Assembly (NCBI GenBank): GCA_018267005.1
Contig: JAFDZK010000008.1
Span: 1 to 36,108, forward strand
DNA length: 36,108 bases
Direction: 5' to 3'
From: Bacteroidota bacterium
GTDB lineage: Bacteria; Bacteroidota; Bacteroidia; Sphingobacteriales; Sphingobacteriaceae
Part shown: positions 7,222 through 14,645 of the stretch, piece by piece
Numbering within the stretch: the first letter of the stretch is position 1
How the letters are laid out: each line of letters starts with the position of its first letter
Made by a program: the position numbers and the translations under genes
Notes under the pieces: model-generated
Database searches by the model: none
Seen by the model: the letters and a program-made list of their open reading frames with translations, nothing else
What the model was told of the DNA's origin: nothing

Positions 7222-8255
7222 TGCAAGACAAAATAGATCAGTATACCGCCGAGGTCAAAGCCGCTAACCCGGTCAACGCCGATGAGCTGGAAACGTTCAG
7301 GATCAAATACCTGGGCACGAAGGGAATTGTGAAGGACCTTTTCGAACAGTTCAAAAGCGTAACCCCCGAAGAAAAACGGGTGCTGGGCAAGGTATTGAAT
7401 GAGTTTAAGCAATTAGCCGAAGGCAAATATCAGCTTCTAAAGGAATCTCTTGACTCAGAACTCAAGACTCAGGACTCAGGACTTGACTTAACGCTGCCCG
7501 GAGACGGGTTTGCCTTAGGCTCTCGTCATCCATTGTCTTTAACGCGGATAGAGATCATCGACATCTTTAAACGGCTGGGCTTCGTTGTGGCCGAAGGGCC
7601 TGAAATCGAGGACGACTGGCATAATTTCTCGGCACTGAACTTCCCCGAAGAACACCCGGCGCGAGACATGCAGGATACTTTCTTCATCAAAAAGAATAAT
7701 GGCAAGGACGATATAGCCCTGCGGACGCATACTTCATCGGTACAGGTGCGCATGATGGAAAGCGGCAAGCCGCCGTTCAGAGCCATCATGCCTGGCCGCG
7801 TTTACCGCAACGAGGCCATATCGGCCCGTGCGCACTGCTTCTTCCACCAGGTTGAGGGTTTGTATGTGGATGAAAATGTTTCCTTCGCCGACCTGAAACA
7901 GACGCTTTACCATTTCGTGCAGGAGCTTTACGGCGAAGGCACCAAAGTGCGTTTCCGGCCATCGTATTTCCCGTTCACCGAACCGTCGGCCGAAATGGAT
8001 ATAAGCTGCACCATCTGCGGCGGAGCGGGTTGCAGCATGTGTAAACATACGGGCTGGGTTGAGATACTGGGCTGCGGCATGGTGGACCCGAATGTGCTGG
8101 AAAATTGCGGCATCGACAGCAAGAAATATACCGGCTTCGCTTTCGGTATGGGCATAGAAAGGATCACTAACTTAAAATATGTGATACGCGATCTGCGTTT
8201 ATTCTCAGAAAACGACGTTCGCTTCCTGAAGCAATTCCGTACCGAGATCATATGA
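7221..8255 (+). CDS. pheS: Phenylalanine-tRNA ligase alpha subunit
   Basis: This is the class II aminoacyl-tRNA synthetase alpha subunit, which with PheT charges tRNA-Phe in the cytoplasm. The N-terminal coiled-coil tRNA-binding arm spans about residues 1-75. The catalytic domain has GPEIEDDWHNFSALNFP, the motif-2 region PGRVYRNEAISARAHCFFHQVEG, and the motif-3 region GFAFGMGIERI. An insert with four cysteines (CTICGGAGCSMC, then KHTGW) precedes EILGCGMVDPNVL and may bind zinc; I recall it as common in Bacteroidota. Length 344 residues is normal. The linker at residues 77-90 is encoded by a 7-bp tandem repeat (7448-7489). The ATG at 7221 overlaps the PIN toxin stop by one base. pheT is not adjacent, which is usual in this phylum. 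Confidence 0.97.
   Translation: MQDKIDQYTAEVKAANPVNADELETFRIKYLGTKGIVKDLFEQFKSVTPEEKRVLGKVLNEFKQLAEGKYQLLKESLDSELKTQDSGLDLTLPGDGFALGSRHPLSLTRIEIIDIFKRLGFVVAEGPEIEDDWHNFSALNFPEEHPARDMQDTFFIKKNNGKDDIALRTHTSSVQVRMMESGKPPFRAIMPGRVYRNEAISARAHCFFHQVEGLYVDENVSFADLKQTLYHFVQELYGEGTKVRFRPSYFPFTEPSAEMDISCTICGGAGCSMCKHTGWVEILGCGMVDPNVLENCGIDSKKYTGFAFGMGIERITNLKYVIRDLRLFSENDVRFLKQFRTEII
7448..7489. repeat. Heptanucleotide tandem repeat inside pheS
   Basis: Six contiguous 7-bp units are visible: TCTTGAC, TCAGAAC, TCAAGAC, TCAGGAC, TCAGGAC and TTGACTT. They total 42 bp, or 14 codons, and encode the linker between the PheS coiled-coil arm and the catalytic domain. The unit is the same type as the intergenic tract at 3932-3966. 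Confidence 0.8.
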
Positions 8256-8668
8256 TGCGCAAATTGGGTATCCTGGCTTTTATCGCGCTTTCCTTCTTTT
8301 CGTGCGGAAAGGAAACCGGCGTGATACCCAATGTAGCCGTCAATTTCGAGGCGGACGTGAACGATCCGCGGCTGGCTGCATTGCACAGTCCCGGCGGAGC
8401 GATCATCATACCGGGTTATGGGGTAGAAGGGCTCATCATCTACCGCGAAGCAGATATGAGTTATGCCGCCTACGATGCCTGCAGCACCGTAAACCCGCAA
8501 AACCATTGCGCGGTAAAGCTGGACAATAATGCACTTACCTGCACCGACCCATGCAGTGGCGCAAAATTCTCACTCATCGACGGCACGCCGGTAAAGGCGC
8601 CCGCCACCCGTGCGCTTAAACCTTATAGCGTAAATGTGAGTAATTTTGAGATATTTGTATCTAACTGA
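8252..8668 (+). CDS. Rieske-like lipoprotein lacking the histidine ligands
   Basis: This 138-residue protein has a lipoprotein signal (LGILAFIALSFFSCGK; lipidated Cys18). Its mature part has the layout of a small Rieske-like domain: YAAYDACST, then HCAVKL, LTCTDPCSGAKFSLIDG, and a closing APATRALKPYSV that matches the Gly/Pro-Ala...Leu...Tyr ending of Rieske folds. Four cysteines (77, 86, 97, 101) are present, but the CxH and CxxH histidines are not, so a classical 2Fe-2S Rieske centre is unlikely. A four-Cys metal site or disulphides are possible. The ATG overlaps the pheS stop by 4 bases; a second ATG three bases later is equally possible. It is probably cotranscribed with pheS and the TetR gene. 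Confidence 0.65.
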   Translation: MMRKLGILAFIALSFFSCGKETGVIPNVAVNFEADVNDPRLAALHSPGGAIIIPGYGVEGLIIYREADMSYAAYDACSTVNPQNHCAVKLDNNALTCTDPCSGAKFSLIDGTPVKAPATRALKPYSVNVSNFEIFVSN

Positions 8669-8671
8669 TAC

Positions 8672-9253
8672 ATGGAAGCTGACAAGATCAAAGAGAGCAT
8701 CAAAAGGGCGTCGCAGGAGTTGTTCCGAAAATTCGGCTATCACAAAACCAGCGTCAACGAGATCGCTAAAAAGGCCCGCATTGCCAAGGCAACCATTTAC
8801 AAGTACTTCGACAGCAAAGAGGCTATACTCCATGTGCTGCTGATGGATTATATCCGCGCCAGTGTTGACGAACTGATCCATAGCAATCCCAACGAGATAG
8901 ATGAGGAAATGCATCTCAACAACCTCATCATGAAAACCTGCCGGCTAAGCTATACGGTTTGTAACGAGTTTATCGGCTGGGACTTCATACGCGAGTCGGC
9001 CAACTCACAGGAATTCCTGAAAAACTTGTCCAACGAGCTGGAGGATATGCTCATCAGCTCGTTCCTGCAATTAGGGGGCATGCGCAAAAACGAGAATTAC
9101 CTTCGCCGCATACGCTTTCTCATCAAATGCAGCAAAAGCATCGTGTTCAGCTTCGCCTTTACCTCAGTGAGCGACTCGGACGTGCGAAAAAACTTCGTTT
9201 CCTTTCAAAAGGAAATATTGCCTTATTTGGTAAAGGCGGCCTTGACCGTCTGA
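8672..9253 (+). CDS. TetR/AcrR-family transcriptional regulator
   Basis: This 193-residue regulator has an N-terminal helix-turn-helix, roughly residues 5-55: RASQELFRKFGYHKTSVNEI, then AKKARIAKATIYKYFDSKEA, the standard TetR signature. The C-terminal helical part would bind a ligand and dimerise. Its ligand and targets are unknown, and no efflux pump or obvious target operon lies beside it. It starts 3 bases after the lipoprotein stop, so it probably shares the pheS operon. That is an odd place for a TetR regulator, which is usually next to or divergent from what it controls. Confidence 0.9.
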   Translation: MEADKIKESIKRASQELFRKFGYHKTSVNEIAKKARIAKATIYKYFDSKEAILHVLLMDYIRASVDELIHSNPNEIDEEMHLNNLIMKTCRLSYTVCNEFIGWDFIRESANSQEFLKNLSNELEDMLISSFLQLGGMRKNENYLRRIRFLIKCSKSIVFSFAFTSVSDSDVRKNFVSFQKEILPYLVKAALTV

Positions 9254-9347
9254 CGCTGGTTCCAACACAACTCACCAGGCATTTTCATATCGCTTCAACA
9301 AAAATTAGCTGCTTGCCGCCTTCCATATTTATTGACAAATTTGCCGC

Positions 9348-9833
9348 ATGTCAGAGCTGAATGAGTACGAATGTGAATTATTGGATGTCATCCTGGAGGC
9401 TTTTGGCGTCCGCGATTACCTGACCCGCCTTCAATTGATGCAACTTTTTGACCAGGATGAAGCCTCCGCTTTTGCGATGGTGCAGATATTGCTGAGGGAA
9501 CAATTGATCATCGAAACGGGCAAGCATGGCGAATACGATCTGCCTGACAAAATTATCTTAAAGCCCAGGGGCGAAAAATTTTTGCGCGAGGGCGGTTTTA
9601 GCAAACGATATCGGCTGGCACAAGAAAAACCACCCGAGATGGGCAGCGCGATTGTACAATTGCAACAAGAGAACCTGAAACTGCAGAACCTGCGGCTCTC
9701 GGCTGAATCGGAACGCAATGAGCTTAAGCAAACAGTGGACAGGCTTCTTATGCTGCAAAAGATATGTTGGGTATTGGTCGCACTGGCGTTTATAGGCGGG
9801 TACCTGCTCGGACATCTTCATCATAAGCATTAA
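9348..9833 (+). CDS. Hypothetical protein: winged-helix-like N-terminus, coiled coil, C-terminal TM
   Basis: I do not recognise this 161-residue protein. Residues 1-85 look like a winged-helix module: helices ELLDVILEAFGVRDYLTRLQLMQLF and ASAFAMVQILLREQLIIE, then a strand-rich wing, ending PRGEKFLREGG. Residues 95-130 are a coiled coil (IVQLQQENLKLQNLRLSAESERNELKQTVDRL). Residues 137-156 are one hydrophobic segment (ICWVLVALAFIGGYLLGHL), and the protein ends HHKH. With no signal peptide it should be a tail-anchored inner-membrane protein facing the cytoplasm. DNA binding is only suggested by the fold-like pattern. It stands alone between the TetR gene and holB. Confidence 0.6.
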   Translation: MSELNEYECELLDVILEAFGVRDYLTRLQLMQLFDQDEASAFAMVQILLREQLIIETGKHGEYDLPDKIILKPRGEKFLREGGFSKRYRLAQEKPPEMGSAIVQLQQENLKLQNLRLSAESERNELKQTVDRLLMLQKICWVLVALAFIGGYLLGHLHHKH

Positions 9834-10000
9834 AATAAAACGCGTTGTTTTGGCGATAGCGTTTCGTGGACGTTTGTTCCACCTGGACAATAAGGACTGG
9901 GCGGCATTTTAATACGAAGCTTGCCAGTTTACCGCAACGTTGCGCGGCCGTATGTCAAATCTTATTATCACATCTCGAATCTAATCGCTAATTTGCACAA

Positions 10001-11146
10001 ATGCAGTTTAAACACATAGTTGGACAGCAGGCGATAAAACAACGACTGACCGGTACGGTAAGGGACAACCGGGTGAGCCATGCGCAACTGTTTTTAGGCC
10101 CTGAAGGGTCGGGCAGCCTGGCCCTGGCGGTTGCTTATGCGCAATATTTATCGTGCGAGAACAAGCAGGCCGATGATTCCTGCGGCGAATGCGCATCCTG
10201 CCGGAAATACCAAAAGCTGATACATCCAGACCTGCATTTTTCGTACCCTTTTTTTGCCAAAGACAAGAACGATACAGCGCTAACCTTTATCGAACAATGG
10301 CGCGAGGCTTTCCTGGCCAATCCATACTTGAGCCTGGATATATGGCGCGGCTATTTGGATGCCGAAAATAAGCAGGCCAATATCAACATCGCGGAGTGCC
10401 ACCAGATCATCAAAAAATTAAGCCTGAAACCGTTCGAATCGGCCTATAAAGTTTTGATCCTTTGGCTGCCGGAATACCTGGACAAGGAAGGCAACTCGCT
10501 GCTTAAAATCATCGAGGAGCCCCAGCCCAATACGCTTTTCCTGCTGGTCGCGCAAAACCAGGACCAGATACTGAATACTATCCTTTCGCGCACGCAGTTG
10601 GTAAAGATCCCGGCTTTGACCTACGACGAGATCAAAGATGAGCTGGAGCAACACCACCATCAGACCGGTTTCGCCGCCGCCGAAATCGCTTATCTGAGCA
10701 ACGGCAGCATGACCGAGGCCCTGAATATGCTGCAGCAGGAAAGCAATAACTACCACGCTTTGTTCGTGCAATGGCTGCGGCTATGCTTCTCTAATAAAGG
10801 CATCGAGGTAATGAGCTTTGTGGAGCAGGCGGCCAAAATGGGACGTGAGAACCAGAAAAATTTCCTGCGCTATGGCATCAGCTTCCTGCGCGAATGCTGC
10901 CTGCTGATGGCCGGCGCAGGCGACCTGGTGCATTTGCCGGTCCAGGAACTGGAAACAGCACAAAAAATGACGGCGGTGATGAACCTGGCGATGGCCGAAG
11001 CGATTAGCGATGAGCTGGAAAAGGCTCATTATCATGTGGAACGTAATGCGAATCCGAAAATTCTATTTTTAGATGTATCTTTACAAATTATTAAAGTGTT
11101 AAGCTTTAAAACGCTCCCGCAAGGGACTCATTATATACCGTCTTAA
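10001..11146 (+). CDS. holB: DNA polymerase III subunit delta'
   Basis: This AAA+-type subunit of the sliding-clamp loader helps open the beta clamp at replication forks. The start MQFKHIVGQQAIKQRL is typical. The P-loop is degenerate (GPEGSGSLALA, with no Lys in the usual place), as expected for delta', which does not hydrolyse ATP. A four-cysteine zinc module follows (CENKQADDSCGECASC). KVLILWLPEYLDKEGNSLLKIIEEPQPNTLFLL is the Walker B/sensor region, and TILSRTQ contains the SRT/SRC motif. Length is 381 residues. The next gene, ricT, starts 3 bases after the stop. The holB-ricT-gldH order is, as I recall, a recurring Bacteroidota arrangement. Confidence 0.93.
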   Translation: MQFKHIVGQQAIKQRLTGTVRDNRVSHAQLFLGPEGSGSLALAVAYAQYLSCENKQADDSCGECASCRKYQKLIHPDLHFSYPFFAKDKNDTALTFIEQWREAFLANPYLSLDIWRGYLDAENKQANINIAECHQIIKKLSLKPFESAYKVLILWLPEYLDKEGNSLLKIIEEPQPNTLFLLVAQNQDQILNTILSRTQLVKIPALTYDEIKDELEQHHHQTGFAAAEIAYLSNGSMTEALNMLQQESNNYHALFVQWLRLCFSNKGIEVMSFVEQAAKMGRENQKNFLRYGISFLRECCLLMAGAGDLVHLPVQELETAQKMTAVMNLAMAEAISDELEKAHYHVERNANPKILFLDVSLQIIKVLSFKTLPQGTHYIPS

Positions 11147-11149
11147 ATT

Positions 11150-12475
11150 ATGGGATGTGGAAGTTGCTCAACGGGCGGATGTGCGCCCGCTGGCTGCAAA
11201 AGTAACGGCTCGTGCCTTACTAACGGATGCAGTAAATTGGATGTTTACGACTGGCTGTCGGACATGGACATGCCGTCAAATTATAAGCCTTTCCCGATCG
11301 TAGAAGTAAAATTCAAAGGGTCGCGAAAGGATTTCTTTATCAACGCCGACAATATTTACCTCGAAGCCGGCGAACTGGTGGCTGTAGAAACGGCAACCGG
11401 CGGCTATGATATCGGCCATGTTTCGGTAACCGGCGAGCTGGTGCGTATGCAGATGCAAAAGCACCGGGTGGCCGAAGAAAATGTAACCAAAAAAGTATAC
11501 CGCAAAGCCAGCCAGACCGACATTGAAAAATGGAAGGCCGCCAAAGAACTTGAGTGGGAAACCATGCACCGTTCGCGCAAACTGGCGCTGGAGCTTGGTC
11601 TTTCGATGAAGATCAGCGATGTGGATTACCAGGGCGATAAAACGAAAGCTACCTTTTATTATACAGCCGAAGGCCGGGTTGATTTCCGCGAGCTGATCAA
11701 AAAAATGGCCGAGGCCTTCCGCATCCGTATCGAGATGCGGCAAATAGGCATGCGGCAGGAGGCCAGCCGCCTGGGCGGCATCGGTTCCTGCGGGCGCGAG
11801 TTGTGTTGCTCGACCTGGCTGACCGATTTCAAAACTGTTTCCACTTCCGCGGCGCGTTACCAGAACCTTTCGCTGAATACCCTTAAGCTCGCGGGTCAAT
11901 GCGGCAAGCTAAAGTGCTGCCTAAACTACGAGCTGGATACCTACATGGACGCCCTGAAGGGCATACCGGATAATGTGAACGTGCTGAAAACCGAAAAAGG
12001 GGATGCGCGCCTGCAAAAAACGGATATATTTAAACGCCTGATGTGGTTTAGCTACCCAATGGACGATACCTGGATACCGCTGGAGATAAACCGGGTGAAA
12101 GAGATCCAGGAAATGAACAGGCAGGGTATTGTGCCGGCAGACCTGGGCGAAATACAGGAACCTGAAAGCAAGCCGGTGAAGACGCTGGACTATGACAACG
12201 TGGTCGGCCAGGATAGCCTTACCCGTTTGGACGAGCGCAACCGGAAAAAGAAAAACAAGAACCGGAATAAAAACAAAGGGAACAGGCCGGGCGGACCGCA
12301 GGGCCAGCCTGCGACGGTGATCGTGCAGGAAAATATCGAGGTTGTAAAGGCAGAAGCAGCCAAAGCGCCGGCCGACGGACAGGGTAATAAGAACAGGAAC
12401 AACCGCCGCTTCAGAAATAACCGGAATAAAAACAAACGCAACGACCAGAACAGAGGCAATGAAGGCAACGCTTAA
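11150..12475 (+). CDS. ricT: PSP1-domain Fe-S protein RicT/YaaT
   Basis: This PSP1-domain protein is related to Bacillus YaaT/RicT, which works with RicA and RicF as an Fe-S complex affecting RNase Y mRNA processing. The core has VKFKGSRKDFF, then IEMRQIGMRQEASRLGGIGSCG, CCSTWL, and GQCGKLKCCLNYE with the conserved cysteines. Residues 1-29 hold six cysteines (3, 6, 11, 16, 22, 27) in a Gly/Ser context, which may bind another Fe-S centre. Residues from about 345 form a basic Asn/Lys/Arg-rich low-complexity tail, suggestive of RNA contact. The tail is an extension relative to Bacillus. The role in Bacteroidota, which may lack RicA/RicF, is unknown. The 3' end overlaps gldH by 17 bases. Confidence 0.88.
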   Translation: MGCGSCSTGGCAPAGCKSNGSCLTNGCSKLDVYDWLSDMDMPSNYKPFPIVEVKFKGSRKDFFINADNIYLEAGELVAVETATGGYDIGHVSVTGELVRMQMQKHRVAEENVTKKVYRKASQTDIEKWKAAKELEWETMHRSRKLALELGLSMKISDVDYQGDKTKATFYYTAEGRVDFRELIKKMAEAFRIRIEMRQIGMRQEASRLGGIGSCGRELCCSTWLTDFKTVSTSAARYQNLSLNTLKLAGQCGKLKCCLNYELDTYMDALKGIPDNVNVLKTEKGDARLQKTDIFKRLMWFSYPMDDTWIPLEINRVKEIQEMNRQGIVPADLGEIQEPESKPVKTLDYDNVVGQDSLTRLDERNRKKKNKNRNKNKGNRPGGPQGQPATVIVQENIEVVKAEAAKAPADGQGNKNRNNRRFRNNRNKNKRNDQNRGNEGNA

Positions 12476-12938
12476 TATCCTGTTTTTTTTGTCCTTTTTT
12501 GGGGCATCGGCCGTAATGACGGGCTGCGCCGACCCGAACACCGTCATTGACCAAAATACCGCTATCGACAATCACAACTGGTCGTACACGAATAAGATCA
12601 GGGAAGATGTGCAGATCAACGATGCGTCGATCCCCTATAATATCGACCTGAATTTGCGCGTTACCGGCGATTACCGTTACTCAAATATCTATATTTTGCT
12701 GCACCGGAACGGTCCGGGTTTGAAGGCCGACACGCGCTTTGAGGTCAAGCTGGCAAACCCCGACGGCCAGTGGCTGGGAACGGGCTCAGGTAACCTTTAC
12801 AGTTTCCAGGTACCGCTGATAACCGGTTTTAAATTTCCGGCAAAGGGCACCTACCACTTCGAGATCGAGCAAAATATGCGCGATAACCCACTGCACGAAG
12901 TAAGCGATGTGGGCTTGCGGGTGGAGAAGGCCAAATAA
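12459..12938 (+). CDS. gldH: Gliding-motility lipoprotein GldH
   Basis: GldH is a lipoprotein needed for gliding and linked to the type IX secretion machinery in Flavobacterium; homologues persist in non-gliding Bacteroidota. This 159-residue protein has a lipobox (SAVMTGC; Cys23) and the family pattern IDQNTAIDNHNWSY, DLNLRVTGDYRYSNIYILLH, GQWLGTGSGNLYSFQVPL and FPAKGTYHFEIEQNMRDNPLHEVSDVGLRVEK. The ATG lies inside the ricT coding region (17-base overlap), implying cotranscription and perhaps translational coupling. Gliding of this organism cannot be judged: other gld genes are not in the window. Confidence 0.9.
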   Translation: MKATLNILFFLSFFGASAVMTGCADPNTVIDQNTAIDNHNWSYTNKIREDVQINDASIPYNIDLNLRVTGDYRYSNIYILLHRNGPGLKADTRFEVKLANPDGQWLGTGSGNLYSFQVPLITGFKFPAKGTYHFEIEQNMRDNPLHEVSDVGLRVEKAK

Positions 12939-12980
12939 TTCTTTCTTAAAACCACTTCTTTCGCCGGCTGTTGTCACAGT

Positions 12981-13217
12981 ATGAAGAGGTTTTGCTATTT
13001 GATCCTCATGTTTATGACTGTATTGGCACTAAATGCCTGCCGGCATGCCGGTAACCCGGAGGTTAGTACATCAGGCGGCGGAAGTTCTGCCACCGGCGGC
13101 GCGCTGCCGGCAGTTACGTCGGACAGCATTCAAATGTCCGCCCATCCAAAATCTCCCGCGGCTGCAGATACGCTCAATAAAGGCCTTAAGACCGACTCGG
13201 TAAAAAAGAATCCGTAA
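12981..13217 (+). CDS. Small lipoprotein of unknown function
   Basis: This 78-residue protein has a lipoprotein signal with a good lipobox (MFMTVLALNACRH; Cys20). The rest is low-complexity and probably disordered, rich in Gly, Ser, Ala and Thr, and ends in a Lys-rich tail. I do not recognise a family. It lies 42 bases after gldH on the same strand and may share its transcript. Confidence 0.55.
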   Translation: MKRFCYLILMFMTVLALNACRHAGNPEVSTSGGGSSATGGALPAVTSDSIQMSAHPKSPAAADTLNKGLKTDSVKKNP

Positions 13218-13272
13218 AATTTTATACGTCTGTCAAATTTCCTACCTTCGTTTTGCTAATATTTTTATCAAA

Positions 13273-14643
13273 ATGAGTTCGGCTATTGTGCTTATTGCTG
13301 CTATCGTTGTGTTGTTAATTGCTGTTGCGCTTTTTTTGAAAAGGCCGAAAATAACGGATGGCATTTCGGCTGACGAATTTAGCCGCGTCAAGGCGGAAAA
13401 CGACCAATTAAAAATTTCGATAGCCAGGGCGGAGGAACGAGCCTCGGGTTTAGCGGCGGAACGGGCTAATGCGGATAAGCAATTGCAGGACGAACGGGCA
13501 AGGCACGATGCAGCCATTACTGCGCTTAACCAGGAACTTTTGACAGAAAAGAACCGGATGGCCAAAGCCGAAGAAGCCTTTAAAGCACAGCGCGAACGAC
13601 TTGCTGAACAGGAAAAATCGATACAGGATATACAGCAAAAATTCCAGCTCGAATTCCAGAATATAGCGAATAAGCTGCTGGAAGAAAAATCGCAAAAGTT
13701 TGTCGAAACCAACAAAAATCACCTCGATATCCTGCTCAACCCGCTGAAGGAAAACATTAAGGCCTTCGAGGAAAAAGTTGATAAAGTGTATAATATGGAG
13801 GCTGCCGAAAGGAATACGCTTAAAGGTGTGATCTCGCAACTGATGGAGCTGAACAAGCTGATCAGCAACGAGGCCCAAAATTTGACCAAAGCCCTGAAAG
13901 GAGACACCAAAAAGCAGGGCAACTGGGGCGAGGTGATCCTGGAAAAGGTGCTGGAACGTTCGGGCTTAGTTAAAGACCGCGAATACCGCATACAGGTAAG
14001 CCTGACGTCGGAGGATGGAAGCCGCCTGCAGCCCGATGTGATCGTCGATCTGCCTGACGAGAAACATATTATCATCGACTCCAAAGTATCGCTTATAGCC
14101 TACGAGCGTCTGGTGAATTGCGAAACCGAGGACGAACGTAAGCTATATTCCAAGGCGCACGTGGAATCCATTCGCGGCCACGTGGTGGATCTTTCCGCGA
14201 AAAACTACCACGACCTGTACCAGATCAATTCGCCTGATTTTGTGCTGCTGTTCGTGCCGATCGAATCGTCCTTCAGTTTTGCCGTACAGCTCGATACGGA
14301 ACTGTTCAGCTATGCCTGGGAGAAAAAGGTAGTCATCGTCAGCCCATCGACCTTGCTGGCCACGCTGCGAACCATATCCAGCATCTGGAAGCAGGAGCGC
14401 CAGAACCGCAACGTGCTCGAAATAGCCCGTTTAAGCGGCGCTATGTACGATAAATTCGTCGGCTTTGTGGGGGACATGGAAGGCATTGGTAAAAACATCA
14501 AGCAAAGCCATGCCGCTTATGAAGGCGCTATGAACAAGCTGGTCGACGGTAACGGGAGCCTGACCAAAACCGCTGATAAAATAAAAAGTCTTGGCGCCAA
14601 GGCTAATAAACAATTAGATCAGAAATATTTGGACGAGGAGTGA
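13273..14643 (+). CDS. rmuC: DNA recombination protein RmuC
   Basis: RmuC is a predicted nuclease-fold protein that limits rearrangements at inverted repeats in E. coli. The 456-residue protein has an N-terminal membrane anchor (IVLIAAIVVLLIAVALFL), a long coiled coil (about 35-190), and the RmuC domain with NWGEVILEKVLERSGL, LQPDVIVDLPDEKHIIIDSKVSL (acidic-Lys PD-(D/E)xK-like core), FVLLFVPIESSF and SPSTLLATLRTISSIWKQERQNRN. The ATG at 13273 places the anchor at the N-terminus. The gene ends 2 bases before the stop of a convergent minus-strand gene, with no room for a separate terminator. In this window rmuC lies among several inverted repeats. Confidence 0.94.
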   Translation: MSSAIVLIAAIVVLLIAVALFLKRPKITDGISADEFSRVKAENDQLKISIARAEERASGLAAERANADKQLQDERARHDAAITALNQELLTEKNRMAKAEEAFKAQRERLAEQEKSIQDIQQKFQLEFQNIANKLLEEKSQKFVETNKNHLDILLNPLKENIKAFEEKVDKVYNMEAAERNTLKGVISQLMELNKLISNEAQNLTKALKGDTKKQGNWGEVILEKVLERSGLVKDREYRIQVSLTSEDGSRLQPDVIVDLPDEKHIIIDSKVSLIAYERLVNCETEDERKLYSKAHVESIRGHVVDLSAKNYHDLYQINSPDFVLLFVPIESSFSFAVQLDTELFSYAWEKKVVIVSPSTLLATLRTISSIWKQERQNRNVLEIARLSGAMYDKFVGFVGDMEGIGKNIKQSHAAYEGAMNKLVDGNGSLTKTADKIKSLGAKANKQLDQKYLDEE

Positions 14644-14645
14644 AA

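Noticed and set aside
9875-9890. TGTTCCACCTGGACAA as a third parS site
   Set aside because: Three mismatches to the TGTTCCACGTGGAACA form, including one in the central CACGTG; the palindrome is broken.
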